DNA of 64,000 bases from an uncultured Acidimicrobiales bacterium (GTDB taxonomy: Bacteria; Actinomycetota; Acidimicrobiia; Acidimicrobiales; SZUA-35). The stretch's first letter is position 1. Each line of letters starts with the position of its first letter. The notes under the pieces are model-generated. The model made no database searches. It worked only from the letters and a program-made list of their open reading frames with translations, and was not told the origin of the DNA. Positions 56,392-64,000 of the stretch are shown here, piece by piece. The position numbers and the translations under genes were made by a program. The stretch is taken from the NCBI GenBank assembly GCA_937925335.1, contig CALEWY010000044.1, forward strand, positions 1-64,000, in the 5' to 3' direction.

Positions 56392-57291
56392 ATGGTCTCC
56401 GAGATTTTTGATTCGTCGCTCTGGCAAGAAGTCCCCGGCTTCGACTTCACCGACATCACCTACCACCGCGCCAACGACGTGCCGACCGTCCGCATCGCAT
56501 TCAACCGGCCGGAGATCCGAAACGCCTTCCGCCCTAACACCGTCGATGAGCTCTACCAAGCGCTCGATCACGCCCGAATGTCCAGCGACATCGGCTGCAT
56601 CCTCCTCACCGGTAACGGCCCCTCACCGAAGGACGGAGGCTGGGCCTTCTGCTCCGGAGGCGACCAGCGAATACGCGGCAAGGACGGCTACAAGTACTCG
56701 GACTCAGAAACCGCCGAAGGCATCGATCAAGCTCGGAGCGGACGGCTTCACATCCTCGAGTGCCAGCGACTGATTCGTATGATGCCGAAGGTCGTGATCT
56801 GCGTCGTTCCCGGCTGGGCTGCCGGTGGTGGCCACAGCCTCCACGTGGTGTGTGACCTGACGATCGCCAGCGAGGAACACGCTCGTTTCAAGCAGACCGA
56901 TACCGACGTGGCCAGCTTCGACGGCGGCTTTGGCTCCGCCCTTCTCGCTCGCCAAGTCGGCCAGAAGTTCGCCCGCGAGATCTTCTTCCTCGGCAAGACC
57001 TACACCGCCGATGAGGCTCACCGGCAGGGTGTCGTGAATGCCGTGGTCCCCCATGCCGACCTCGAGAACACCGCGCTCGAATGGGCCGCTGAGATCTGCA
57101 AGAAGAGCCCCACCGCTCAGCGCATGGCGAAGTACGCACTCAACATGGTCGACGACGGGATGGTCGGCCAGCAGGTGTTTGCCGGCGAAGCAACCCGCCT
57201 TGCCTACATGACCGACGAGGCGAAGGAAGGCCGAGACTCGTTCCTCGAAAAGCGCGACCCCGACTGGTCCGACTTCCCGTACTACTACTGA
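56392..57291 (+). CDS. menB: 1,4-dihydroxy-2-naphthoyl-CoA synthase
   Basis: FTDITYHRANDVPTVRIAFNRPEIRNAFRPNTVDELYQALDHAR...FCSGGDQRIRGKDGYKY...VVPGWAAGGGHSLHVVCDLTIAS...KTDTDVASFDGGFGS-type region (KQTDTDVASFDGGFGSALLARQVGQKFAREIFFL). Confidence 0.95.
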   Translation: MVSEIFDSSLWQEVPGFDFTDITYHRANDVPTVRIAFNRPEIRNAFRPNTVDELYQALDHARMSSDIGCILLTGNGPSPKDGGWAFCSGGDQRIRGKDGYKYSDSETAEGIDQARSGRLHILECQRLIRMMPKVVICVVPGWAAGGGHSLHVVCDLTIASEEHARFKQTDTDVASFDGGFGSALLARQVGQKFAREIFFLGKTYTADEAHRQGVVNAVVPHADLENTALEWAAEICKKSPTAQRMAKYALNMVDDGMVGQQVFAGEATRLAYMTDEAKEGRDSFLEKRDPDWSDFPYYY

Positions 57292-57299
57292 CGCCGTTC

Positions 57300-57365
57300 G
57301 CGCCGTTCGCTTCGCTCACTAACCGAGTTGCTCGCTTCGCTCACTCACCGAGTTACTCGCTCAGG
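57300..57365 (+). repeat. 25-bp tandem repeat (~2.5 copies) of GTTCGCTTCGCTCACTAACCGAGTTGC type
   Basis: TCGCTTCGCTCACT[AC]ACCGAGTT[GA]C at 57307 and 57332; related inverted copy at 44260-44295. Confidence 0.85.
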
Positions 57366-57433
57366 CTCACTACATCCAAGCATTCTCCAGCGCGGTCTCT
57401 GTCGGGCGTCGTACGCCTCACTCACTGAGAGGG

Positions 57434-57838
57434 TTAGCGCTGAACGGGTAGAACGTCGCCGAGTTTTGCTCGAAAGTCGGGACATGTGATCGGGTTCGGA
57501 ACCGAACAGCTCATGGCATGGCGCAACCCATCGATGGCTTGATCGAGACTCCGGCGTTGTTCTTCCAAATCTCTGATCTTTGATTCGAGGAGAACCTTCC
57601 CATCTCGGAACGCATCGGGCTTCAGGAGCTTCCCGATCTCATCGAGCGAGAACCCGGAGCGTTGGCACATCACGATCACTGCGATGCGTTCCAAGACACC
57701 CGGTTCATATTGCCGCCGAAGTCCCTTTCGACTTGATGCCGTGATGAGTCCGTGTCGTTCCCAGACGTGGAGCGTGGAGACCGGGAGTCCGGTTCGCTCC
57801 TGCACCTCACCGATATCGAGCTCGGTTGTCATAGCCAC
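57434..57838 (-). CDS. MerR family transcriptional regulator
   Basis: LDIGEVQERTGLPVSTLHVWERHGLITASSRKGLRRQYEPGVLERIAVIVMCQRSGFSLDEIGKLL. Confidence 0.88.
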   Translation of the reverse strand: MAMTTELDIGEVQERTGLPVSTLHVWERHGLITASSRKGLRRQYEPGVLERIAVIVMCQRSGFSLDEIGKLLKPDAFRDGKVLLESKIRDLEEQRRSLDQAIDGLRHAMSCSVPNPITCPDFRAKLGDVLPVQR

Positions 57839-58269
57839 CTCCGTACGTTGGATCGGTACGAGTCGTAGTCAGTTCCGAATCGTTCCGCGGCACGCGCCTC
57901 CTCGAAGGGGATGTACCACCAACTCGCCGCAGCGACGAACAACGTCGGAGCGATGAATGGTGTGAGGGCGCCCAGAGCCAGAGCGGCTCCGAAGAGGAGC
58001 ATGGTAAACCCCAGGTACATGGGGTTCCGGCTGAATCGAAACGGCCCGGTCTCAACCAGGATCTCAGGGTCGTCGAACGTCTTGATGTTCGTGCCGACGC
58101 TGGCGAACATCCGGCTCGCGGTCACACACACGACAGTCCCGGCACCGGCAACAACCACACCGGCGAAGCGACCAGGCGTTGGAATGTGCGGCCCAGGAGC
58201 GAACCAGGCGAGCACTCCCGCCATGACGAGCAAAAGGAAGACGAGTGTGGGCGGAAGAAGTCGTTGCAT
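57829..58269 (-). CDS. Isoprenylcysteine carboxyl methyltransferase-like (ICMT/PEMT-type) membrane protein
   Basis: ILVETGPFRFSRNPMYLGFTMLLFGAALALGALTPFIAPTLFVAAASWWYIPFEEARAAERFGTDYDSYRSNVRRWL. Confidence 0.85.
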   Translation of the reverse strand: MQRLLPPTLVFLLLVMAGVLAWFAPGPHIPTPGRFAGVVVAGAGTVVCVTASRMFASVGTNIKTFDDPEILVETGPFRFSRNPMYLGFTMLLFGAALALGALTPFIAPTLFVAAASWWYIPFEEARAAERFGTDYDSYRSNVRRWL

Positions 58270-58275
58270 CGTTCG

Positions 58276-58306
58276 AGTAGACAACCTCAACCACAGTTGA
58301 GGTCAA
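58276..58306 (-). promoter_or_regulatory. MerR-type promoter: -35 TTGACC, 19-bp spacer with dyad, -10 TCTACT
   Basis: Minus strand TTGACC-TCAACTGTGGTTGAGGTTG-TCTACT; dyad ACCTCAAC-NNNN-GTTGAGGT at 58284-58303; ATG 6 nt beyond the -10. Confidence 0.65.
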
Positions 58307-58338
58307 TACCCACCCGTGAGTTGAGCCGTGTTTCTCCA

Positions 58339-59607
58339 CTAGGGCCGGAGGAGGGCACCGAGGATCGCTTGGAACTTCGAGCGGGTTTCGTCGAGCTCTG
58401 ACTGCGGGTCCGAATCGCCAACAACTCCAACACCGGCAAACACGTGCACCTCGCTTGGCCCGGCGACCTCTCGGCCGAACTGCGCCGAGCGCACGCTGAC
58501 GGCGAAGGCACCGTTGCCGGCCCCGTCGACCCATCCAGCCGGGCCTGCGTAACGACCACGGTCGGCTCGCTCCAACGCTTCGATCAATGTGAGCGCCTTG
58601 CCCTGCGGGTCCCCGCCGACGGCCGGCGTCGGGTGCAACGTCTCGACCAGCTCGAGTACCGATGCGGCGGGCCTCGACAGGCGACCCTCCACCAGCGTTC
58701 CGAGGTGGTGCACGTTTGCCAGCGTGACGATCGACGGCGTCGGCTCGGCGTCCACGTAGGAGCAGAACGGGAGCAGGCTCTTCAGCAGCCACTCGATCGT
58801 GATCTGGTGCTCCCAACGGTCCTTGTCCGACTTCAGCAAGCCCTCGGCCAAGTTCGCATCGCGGGTGGGGTCGGCCGCTCGCGGCGCCGTGCCAGCGAGC
58901 GGATGCGCTCGCACCACATCATCGGCTCGGCTGACCAGCAGCTCTGGTGAGGCTCCGACAAACCCGTCGATGCTGAACACGATCGCAGCTGGATATGCCG
59001 CCCGAAGTCGATCAACGATCAGCGCCGTGTCGACCGGGTGGTTCGTTCGCACGACGAGCTCTCGAGCCAAAACAACTTTCTCGAGTTCTCCCGCATTGAT
59101 CCGGTCGACTGCGTAGCCGACCACTTCGTCGCGCCAGATCTCTGGGGCAAGAACGGACGACACATTGAGGCTCGTTGGCTCAGGACCAGACGGCACCGCC
59201 CGAGACATGACGCCCGCAACGCGCTGCAAGGCATCGTCGACCGAGATGTTCGACGTGGTGATCCAGCGCTCGCCCTCGGCGGAGCAACCCACGACGATCT
59301 CCGGCACGATCAGCTCGCCGCGAATGGAGCGGTCGAACGGAAACGCTCCGAATCCAACGGCGCCCGTTCCTGGTTGATCGGGCAGTTCGTTCGAGCCGCT
59401 CAGCGCGGCGAGCTCGGCCTGAGCAGCGGCGCCTCCGTCAGGACGGCCGACCGGAATCCGAGTGGCTTCGCCGATTCCAGCAACGGCAAAACCCTCTCGG
59501 CACCACAAGAGACCAGAGCGGGCACCAAGCGCCATCACGTCGAACGCAGAGCCCGGGCCAAGGATGGGGCCGAGATCATCGGGAAGTCGGACGGTCGTGG
59601 TGGTCAC
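58339..59607 (-). CDS. menF: Isochorismate synthase
   Basis: KVVLARELVVRTNHPVDTALIVDRLRAAYPAAIVFSIDGFVGASPELLVSRADDVVRAHPLAGTAPR...HHLGTLVEGRL...LHPTPAVGGDPQ. GTG start. Confidence 0.92.
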   Translation of the reverse strand: MTTTTVRLPDDLGPILGPGSAFDVMALGARSGLLWCREGFAVAGIGEATRIPVGRPDGGAAAQAELAALSGSNELPDQPGTGAVGFGAFPFDRSIRGELIVPEIVVGCSAEGERWITTSNISVDDALQRVAGVMSRAVPSGPEPTSLNVSSVLAPEIWRDEVVGYAVDRINAGELEKVVLARELVVRTNHPVDTALIVDRLRAAYPAAIVFSIDGFVGASPELLVSRADDVVRAHPLAGTAPRAADPTRDANLAEGLLKSDKDRWEHQITIEWLLKSLLPFCSYVDAEPTPSIVTLANVHHLGTLVEGRLSRPAASVLELVETLHPTPAVGGDPQGKALTLIEALERADRGRYAGPAGWVDGAGNGAFAVSVRSAQFGREVAGPSEVHVFAGVGVVGDSDPQSELDETRSKFQAILGALLRP

Positions 59608-59640
59608 GAACCCAGCGTAGGCAGGGCACACTGGCACGTG

Positions 59641-60078
59641 ATGCACCGCACCATCACCGCCGAGATCACCGCCTCTCCCGAGCGCGTCTTCGAGATCGTC
59701 AGCGATCTCGAGACCTACAGCGAATGGCTCGATCTCGTCACGATCTCCGAACCAGCACCCGCCGATTCAACCGACCCGGGTCCGGCCTGGTTTGTCACGA
59801 TTCGGGCGAAGGTTGGCCCGTTTGCTCGCTCGAAGCGCCTCCGGATGGTGCGCACGGAACTCACCGACTCAACGGCCCGCTTCGAGCGCCACGAACTCGA
59901 TGGTCGTGAGCATTCGGCCTGGGTGATGGCCTCAAAGGTCGACGAGGGCCGTGCCGGTGCGTCGGTTTCGATGGAGCTGTCCTACGACGGTGGCCTGATG
60001 GATGGTCCGATCGAGAAGATCCTCGGCGGTGTCGTAGACGGCGCGGGCGACAAGCTCAGCGACTACGCCACCGGGTAA
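59641..60078 (+). CDS. SRPBCC (START-like) family protein
   Basis: MHRTITAEITASPERVFEIVSDLETYSEWLDLVTISEP...SMELSYDGGLMDGPIEKILGGVVDGAGDKLSDYATG. Confidence 0.82.
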   Translation: MHRTITAEITASPERVFEIVSDLETYSEWLDLVTISEPAPADSTDPGPAWFVTIRAKVGPFARSKRLRMVRTELTDSTARFERHELDGREHSAWVMASKVDEGRAGASVSMELSYDGGLMDGPIEKILGGVVDGAGDKLSDYATG

Positions 60079-60157
60079 CAATCGGCCACCGGGTAACAAT
60101 CGGTCTCCAGCCAACAAATCGGCCGCCAGGTAGCAAACGGCCGCCAGGTACCCAGCG
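60067..60157. repeat. 18-bp degenerate tandem repeat, 5 copies
   Basis: GCCACCGGGTAACAATCG x2, GTCTCCAGCCAACAAATCG, GCCGCCAGGTAGCAAACG, GCCGCCAGGTACCCAGCG; the first copy contains the SRPBCC stop codon. Confidence 0.85.
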
Positions 60158-60182
60158 GGCGATGGGACCAGCCCAGGTCCGG

Positions 60183-61091
60183 CTACTTGCCGACCGGCGT
60201 CAGCCAGCGCACGGACAGTGGATGGTCGCCGGCGTAGATCGCCGTCACGTCGGCGGCGAGCTTTGCGCTAACAACACCCGGCACCTCAAACTCGCGGTCA
60301 TCGTGGCGATGGATCGGACGGACGGGATGGTTCGTCGAACACTGGAACAACTCGTCGGCTTCGACCACCTCACTCCACGCGACCGGCCTCACCTCAACGG
60401 TGATCCCGAGGTGGTGCGCTGAATCGACGACGAGGCGGCGAGTGATGCCGTCGAGGACAGAATCGAGCGGTGGAACGAGCAGGCGTCCACCGCTGACGAC
60501 AAAGATCGATTGGGTCGAACCCTCAGCGAGATCGCCGGAGGCGGAGGCATAGATCACGTCGTCGAACCCCTCCTTCTCAGCGGCCAGTCGTTCGCGGACA
60601 CTCACCGTGTAGCTCGCCGCCACCTTCAGGCTTGGCGGCAACAGCTCGGCCGGCATCTTCGGCGCGTTCGCTGTGCGCACCGCGAAGGAGTTTGTTGGCG
60701 CAATCGGCGATGGGGGTTCTTCGGCATCAAAGCTCGCCACATAGACGGTTGGCGTCATGCTCAATGGCATCGCAGCGGTTGGGACTTCGGTCCAGGCCGC
60801 CACCAGTTTGACGATCGCCGCTTCCGAATTGGTGTTGGCGATGGCGTGGACGGCCGCTTCGAGTTCGGCGATCGAAGGCGTGTCCTCCATGTCCATCAGC
60901 GACATGCCGCGAGCGAAGCGCGCCACGTGTTCGCGCAGGCCGATCGCCGAGCGACCGCCGTCGTTGGTCTTCACGATCCGCAACACGTCGAACACCGTCG
61001 ACCCTCGCTGCATCCCGTGGGAGAGCACATGGACCGTTGCGTCGCCCGCATCGATCATCTCGCCGTTTCGCCAGATCGACCCCGAAGTCAT
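60183..61091 (-). CDS. Class IV aminotransferase (BCAT / aminodeoxychorismate lyase-like)
   Basis: IWRNGEMIDAGDATVHVLSHGMQRGSTVFDVLRI...SYTVSVRERLAAEKEGFDDVIYASASGDLAEGSTQSIFVVSGGRLLVPPLDSVLDGITRRLVVD. Confidence 0.88.
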   Translation of the reverse strand: MTSGSIWRNGEMIDAGDATVHVLSHGMQRGSTVFDVLRIVKTNDGGRSAIGLREHVARFARGMSLMDMEDTPSIAELEAAVHAIANTNSEAAIVKLVAAWTEVPTAAMPLSMTPTVYVASFDAEEPPSPIAPTNSFAVRTANAPKMPAELLPPSLKVAASYTVSVRERLAAEKEGFDDVIYASASGDLAEGSTQSIFVVSGGRLLVPPLDSVLDGITRRLVVDSAHHLGITVEVRPVAWSEVVEADELFQCSTNHPVRPIHRHDDREFEVPGVVSAKLAADVTAIYAGDHPLSVRWLTPVGK

Positions 61092-61144
61092 CGCCGAACA
61101 ATACTCTCGACCGATGCCGCACTCGATCGATGGGACCTGGCCCC

Positions 61145-62278
61145 ATGCCTGAACTCGTCGCCCTCGCCCTTCCCGGCGGGCCAACGTTCGTCGAAGCGTT
61201 GAAGCGCACCTGGGATCGAGGCGATGCCATCGTCCCGCTCGATCCCCGACTTCCGGCTCGCGAGGCCGATCTCGTGATGCGCACCTTGCGACCCACGGCA
61301 ATCGTCGAGACCGACGGCCAGCAGCGGTCGCTCGACAACGGATTGGCCGTGGAGCCCGGTGATGCCGTCGTGCTCGCAACGAGCGGAACCACCGGCGCAC
61401 CAAAGGGAGTGGTCCACACGCACGACGGCGTGCGAGCCTCGGCCGAGGCAACCAGTGCGGCGCTCGACGTCAACCCTGCCACCGACACCTGGCTGGCCTG
61501 CTTGCCGCTTGCCCACATCGGTGGGCTCGCCGTTGTGATGCGGGCGCTGATCATGGGAACGGGGCTCGTCGTGCACGACGGATTCGATGCCGACGCCGTG
61601 ACCAGGGCTGCCGCTGAGGGAGCCACGCTCACCTCGCTGGTGACACGAGCGCTCACCCAAGTCGATACCAAGGCGTTTCGAACCGTGCTCATCGGAGGCG
61701 CCGCTCCGCCGCCCGACCGTGCACCAAACGTGATCGCCACCTACGGCATGACCGAAACCGGCTCGGGCTGCATCTACGAACGCGGCCCACTCGATGGGGT
61801 CGAAATCCGCATCGACGACGCAGCCCAGATCCACCTGCGAGCTCCACTTCTCGCTCGGGCCTATCGAATGCTCGACGACGACGGATCGACGCGCCACGCC
61901 GACCTCACCGACGACGGAGGCTGGTTCCCAACCGGCGACCTCGGGCACTGGGGTGACGACGGCTTGATCCGAGTCGACGGACGCGCCGGCGACGTGATCG
62001 TGACGGGCGGCGAGAAGGTCTGGCCAGCCAGGGTCGAGCCGTTGCTCGCCGCTCAGCCTGGCGTTGGTGAGGTTGCGCTGATCGGACGCCCACACCCCGA
62101 ATGGGGACACGAGACTGTCGCCGTCATCGTGCCGGCGGTCGGCGCCGAACCCGATCTGGACCAGCTTCGAGATGCAGTGAAACAGGAGCTTCCGGTTTGG
62201 TATGCACCTCGCCGTATCGAGTTGGTGAGCGAACTGCCAAAGACTTCGCTCGGCAAGGTCCGCCGCACTCAGTTGTAG
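61145..62278 (+). CDS. menE: o-Succinylbenzoate-CoA ligase-like AMP-binding enzyme
   Basis: VVLATSGTTGAPKGVVHTHDGVRAS...ATYGMTETGSGCIYERGPLDGVEIRI...WFPTGDLGHWGDDGLIRVDGRAGDVIVTGGEKVWPARVE...LPKTSLGKVRRTQL. Confidence 0.85.
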   Translation: MPELVALALPGGPTFVEALKRTWDRGDAIVPLDPRLPAREADLVMRTLRPTAIVETDGQQRSLDNGLAVEPGDAVVLATSGTTGAPKGVVHTHDGVRASAEATSAALDVNPATDTWLACLPLAHIGGLAVVMRALIMGTGLVVHDGFDADAVTRAAAEGATLTSLVTRALTQVDTKAFRTVLIGGAAPPPDRAPNVIATYGMTETGSGCIYERGPLDGVEIRIDDAAQIHLRAPLLARAYRMLDDDGSTRHADLTDDGGWFPTGDLGHWGDDGLIRVDGRAGDVIVTGGEKVWPARVEPLLAAQPGVGEVALIGRPHPEWGHETVAVIVPAVGAEPDLDQLRDAVKQELPVWYAPRRIELVSELPKTSLGKVRRTQL

Positions 62279-62314
62279 AGCCGAGCGCGGTAGCCGCGAA
62301 CCGTCGGCTCAGGC

Positions 62315-63139
62315 CTAGTCCCGAGCTGCCATCGCAGCTTGGACGGTCTCGAAGTCGTCCGGGTTCGTGATGCCCATCCACTGCTCCGGAGAGGCAACAA
62401 CGTCGACCGACACCTTGCCCTGGCCCATGAGCTCACCAACGACGGTCGGCAGGAACGCCTCGGCCTTTGGTTCATCCGCACTCACGGCGAGGAAGGCTTC
62501 CCAGCTTTCCTGGAAGTCCGTCATCACGCTCGGGTGGAAGCACCAGAAGTTCATCGACGCTGGTGTCTCCGCAGAAACGATCTCGCCGCCGGCGGTGAAC
62601 TCACCGGATTCGAGCCGCTCACAACCCTCGGTTTCGACGATGGCGGTGAGCTTGCCGTCGACCACTTCACAAAGCGCGCGCGTCACGGCACCGACGGCCG
62701 GCACGGTCTTGCCGATCTGGAAGGCGATGTTTGCGCACACGCCGGGAGCGCTCTTGGCGAGCTCGGCTGCTGCGAGTGTGTAGCTCGACGGCCCGTAGTA
62801 GTCGTCCGCGTTGATCACGGCGAACGGTGCGTCGATCGCGTCGACCGCGGAAAGCACGGCGTGAAGCGTGCCCCAGGGCTTTTCACGGGCCGGTCCAAGA
62901 TCGTCTTGGCGCACGTAGTCGATCGTGATGCCGGAGTGCTGCTCGTCGATGTGGGCGCGGACGTCGTCTTCGATCTCCGAACGAATGATCAGCACAACAC
63001 GGTCGAAACCGGCGCTCACCGCATCCTTGATCGAGAAATCCAAAATCGCTTCGCCGTTCGGACCGACTTTGGCGAGCTGCTTGACGCCACCAAATCGACT
63101 GCCGAGGCCAGCCGCCATAATTACGAGAGTTGCATTCAC
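62315..63139 (-). CDS. Sugar-phosphate nucleotidyltransferase-like protein
   Basis: VNATLVIMAAGLGSRFGGVKQLAKVGPNGEAILDFSIKDAVSAGFDRVVLIIR...FAVINADDYYGPSSY. GTG start at 63139. Confidence 0.85.
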   Translation of the reverse strand: MNATLVIMAAGLGSRFGGVKQLAKVGPNGEAILDFSIKDAVSAGFDRVVLIIRSEIEDDVRAHIDEQHSGITIDYVRQDDLGPAREKPWGTLHAVLSAVDAIDAPFAVINADDYYGPSSYTLAAAELAKSAPGVCANIAFQIGKTVPAVGAVTRALCEVVDGKLTAIVETEGCERLESGEFTAGGEIVSAETPASMNFWCFHPSVMTDFQESWEAFLAVSADEPKAEAFLPTVVGELMGQGKVSVDVVASPEQWMGITNPDDFETVQAAMAARD

Positions 63140-63231
63140 CCTCACATGGTCGCCCACCAGCGTTCCGGTTCCAACCATGCTCGCCAGCGAATTTGGCGAA
63201 CCTTCTCCGAGGACCTCCGATGGGTGCCTGG

Positions 63232-64000
63232 TCAGTCGTGCAAGTAGTACTGCGAGGTCTGCTCAACGAACGTTGCGACCTCGGCTTCCCACTGTCCGAC
63301 GATCTCCTCAACCGGCACGCCTGCTTGCAAACCACGGCGGAGCCGAGGCGAACCCGACAGGAGATCGAACACTGCGGGCCGATCGATGATCGACCCCTCA
63401 CCTGCGGCGGTGGCCTGGCGTTGCGCGGCGACGACAAGATGCATTCCTGTTTCGACCGGACGGTGGATAGACGGATCGGTGAGCGTCATGGCCACGCCGT
63501 AGACCTCTTCGTCTCGGTAACGAGGACGCACCGAAACGTTCGGAATCACCATCGGCGTGTAGGTCACAGCTTCGAAGGTCACGCCTGGCAAGTTGAGCGC
63601 GTTCATCTCGTCGGCCAGGAGATCACCATCCAGCCACGGCGCTCCGATCGCTGAGAATGGGCGCTCGGTGCCGGTGCCGTAGCTCAACGTGGTGGCTTCG
63701 AAGAAGACGGTGGCCGGGTAGGTGAGGCCGGATTCGACGGTTGGAAGGCCAGGGCTTGGGCCGATCCAGTCGAGTTCGGTGTCTGGCCACGCCATGGAAC
63801 GTTCCCAGCCACTGAGTTCGATCACGGTGAGATCGAGGCCGCTCATATCGCCAAGCCAGCCTTCACCCTTGATCGCGAAGGCGAGCTCGCCGGACGTCAT
63901 CCCGAACATCGTCGGGATTGGATATTGGGCGATGAAGGAATCGAGGTCGGCATCACGCACGAACCCGCTCACCTGGTCACCACCGTGTGGGTTCGGGCGA
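63232..64000 (-). CDS. DUF1343 / NamZ-like exo-beta-N-acetylmuramidase, C-terminal part (truncated by window edge)
   Basis: RPNPHGGDQVSGFVRDADLDSFIAQYPIPTMFGMTSGELAFAIKGE...DLTVIELSGWERSMAWPDTELDWIGPSPGLPTVESGLTYPATVFFEATTLSYGTGTERPFSAIGAPWLDG. Confidence 0.88.
   Translation of the reverse strand, partial: RPNPHGGDQVSGFVRDADLDSFIAQYPIPTMFGMTSGELAFAIKGEGWLGDMSGLDLTVIELSGWERSMAWPDTELDWIGPSPGLPTVESGLTYPATVFFEATTLSYGTGTERPFSAIGAPWLDGDLLADEMNALNLPGVTFEAVTYTPMVIPNVSVRPRYRDEEVYGVAMTLTDPSIHRPVETGMHLVVAAQRQATAAGEGSIIDRPAVFDLLSGSPRLRRGLQAGVPVEEIVGQWEAEVATFVEQTSQYYLHD

Overview
The window is a high-GC, gene-dense actinobacterial chromosome segment. Acidimicrobiia/Ilumatobacter-like is my inference from protein style only. 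I see no tRNA, rRNA, CRISPR, transposase or prophage genes. Main content: a purine operon on the minus strand (purE-purK-purC-purF-purDM fusion-purN-guaB) with 4-bp stop/start overlaps at most junctions; a separate purL (with a PurS-like N-terminus)-purQ pair; a menaquinone neighbourhood (menC, menH-like, menD, menB, menF, menE); an Ada/AlkA-ogt DNA-alkylation repair pair; cobO-cobU; and azlC-azlD. There is also a PolX-PHP polymerase, a P450, transporters and several secreted or lipoprotein unknowns. The most interesting material is partly non-coding: (i) a candidate 6C-like small RNA (two stems with CCCTCCGA loops plus an intrinsic terminator) divergent from a Crp/Fnr gene; (ii) a ~210-bp interspersed element in two inverted copies ~33 kb apart, built from ACCTGCCGCACCTC motifs; (iii) a 52-bp tandem array in the divergent promoter region in front of a coupled YunG-like / MerR-beta-clamp (DnaN-like) fusion pair; (iv) several other intergenic arrays and inverted motifs; (v) two genes (azlC, cobU) whose conserved N-termini can only be reached from a CTG codon inside a CTGA stop/start overlap; and (vi) a MerR-type promoter with a 19-bp spacer that looks leaderless. 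All family calls are from reading the sequence; no searches were run.
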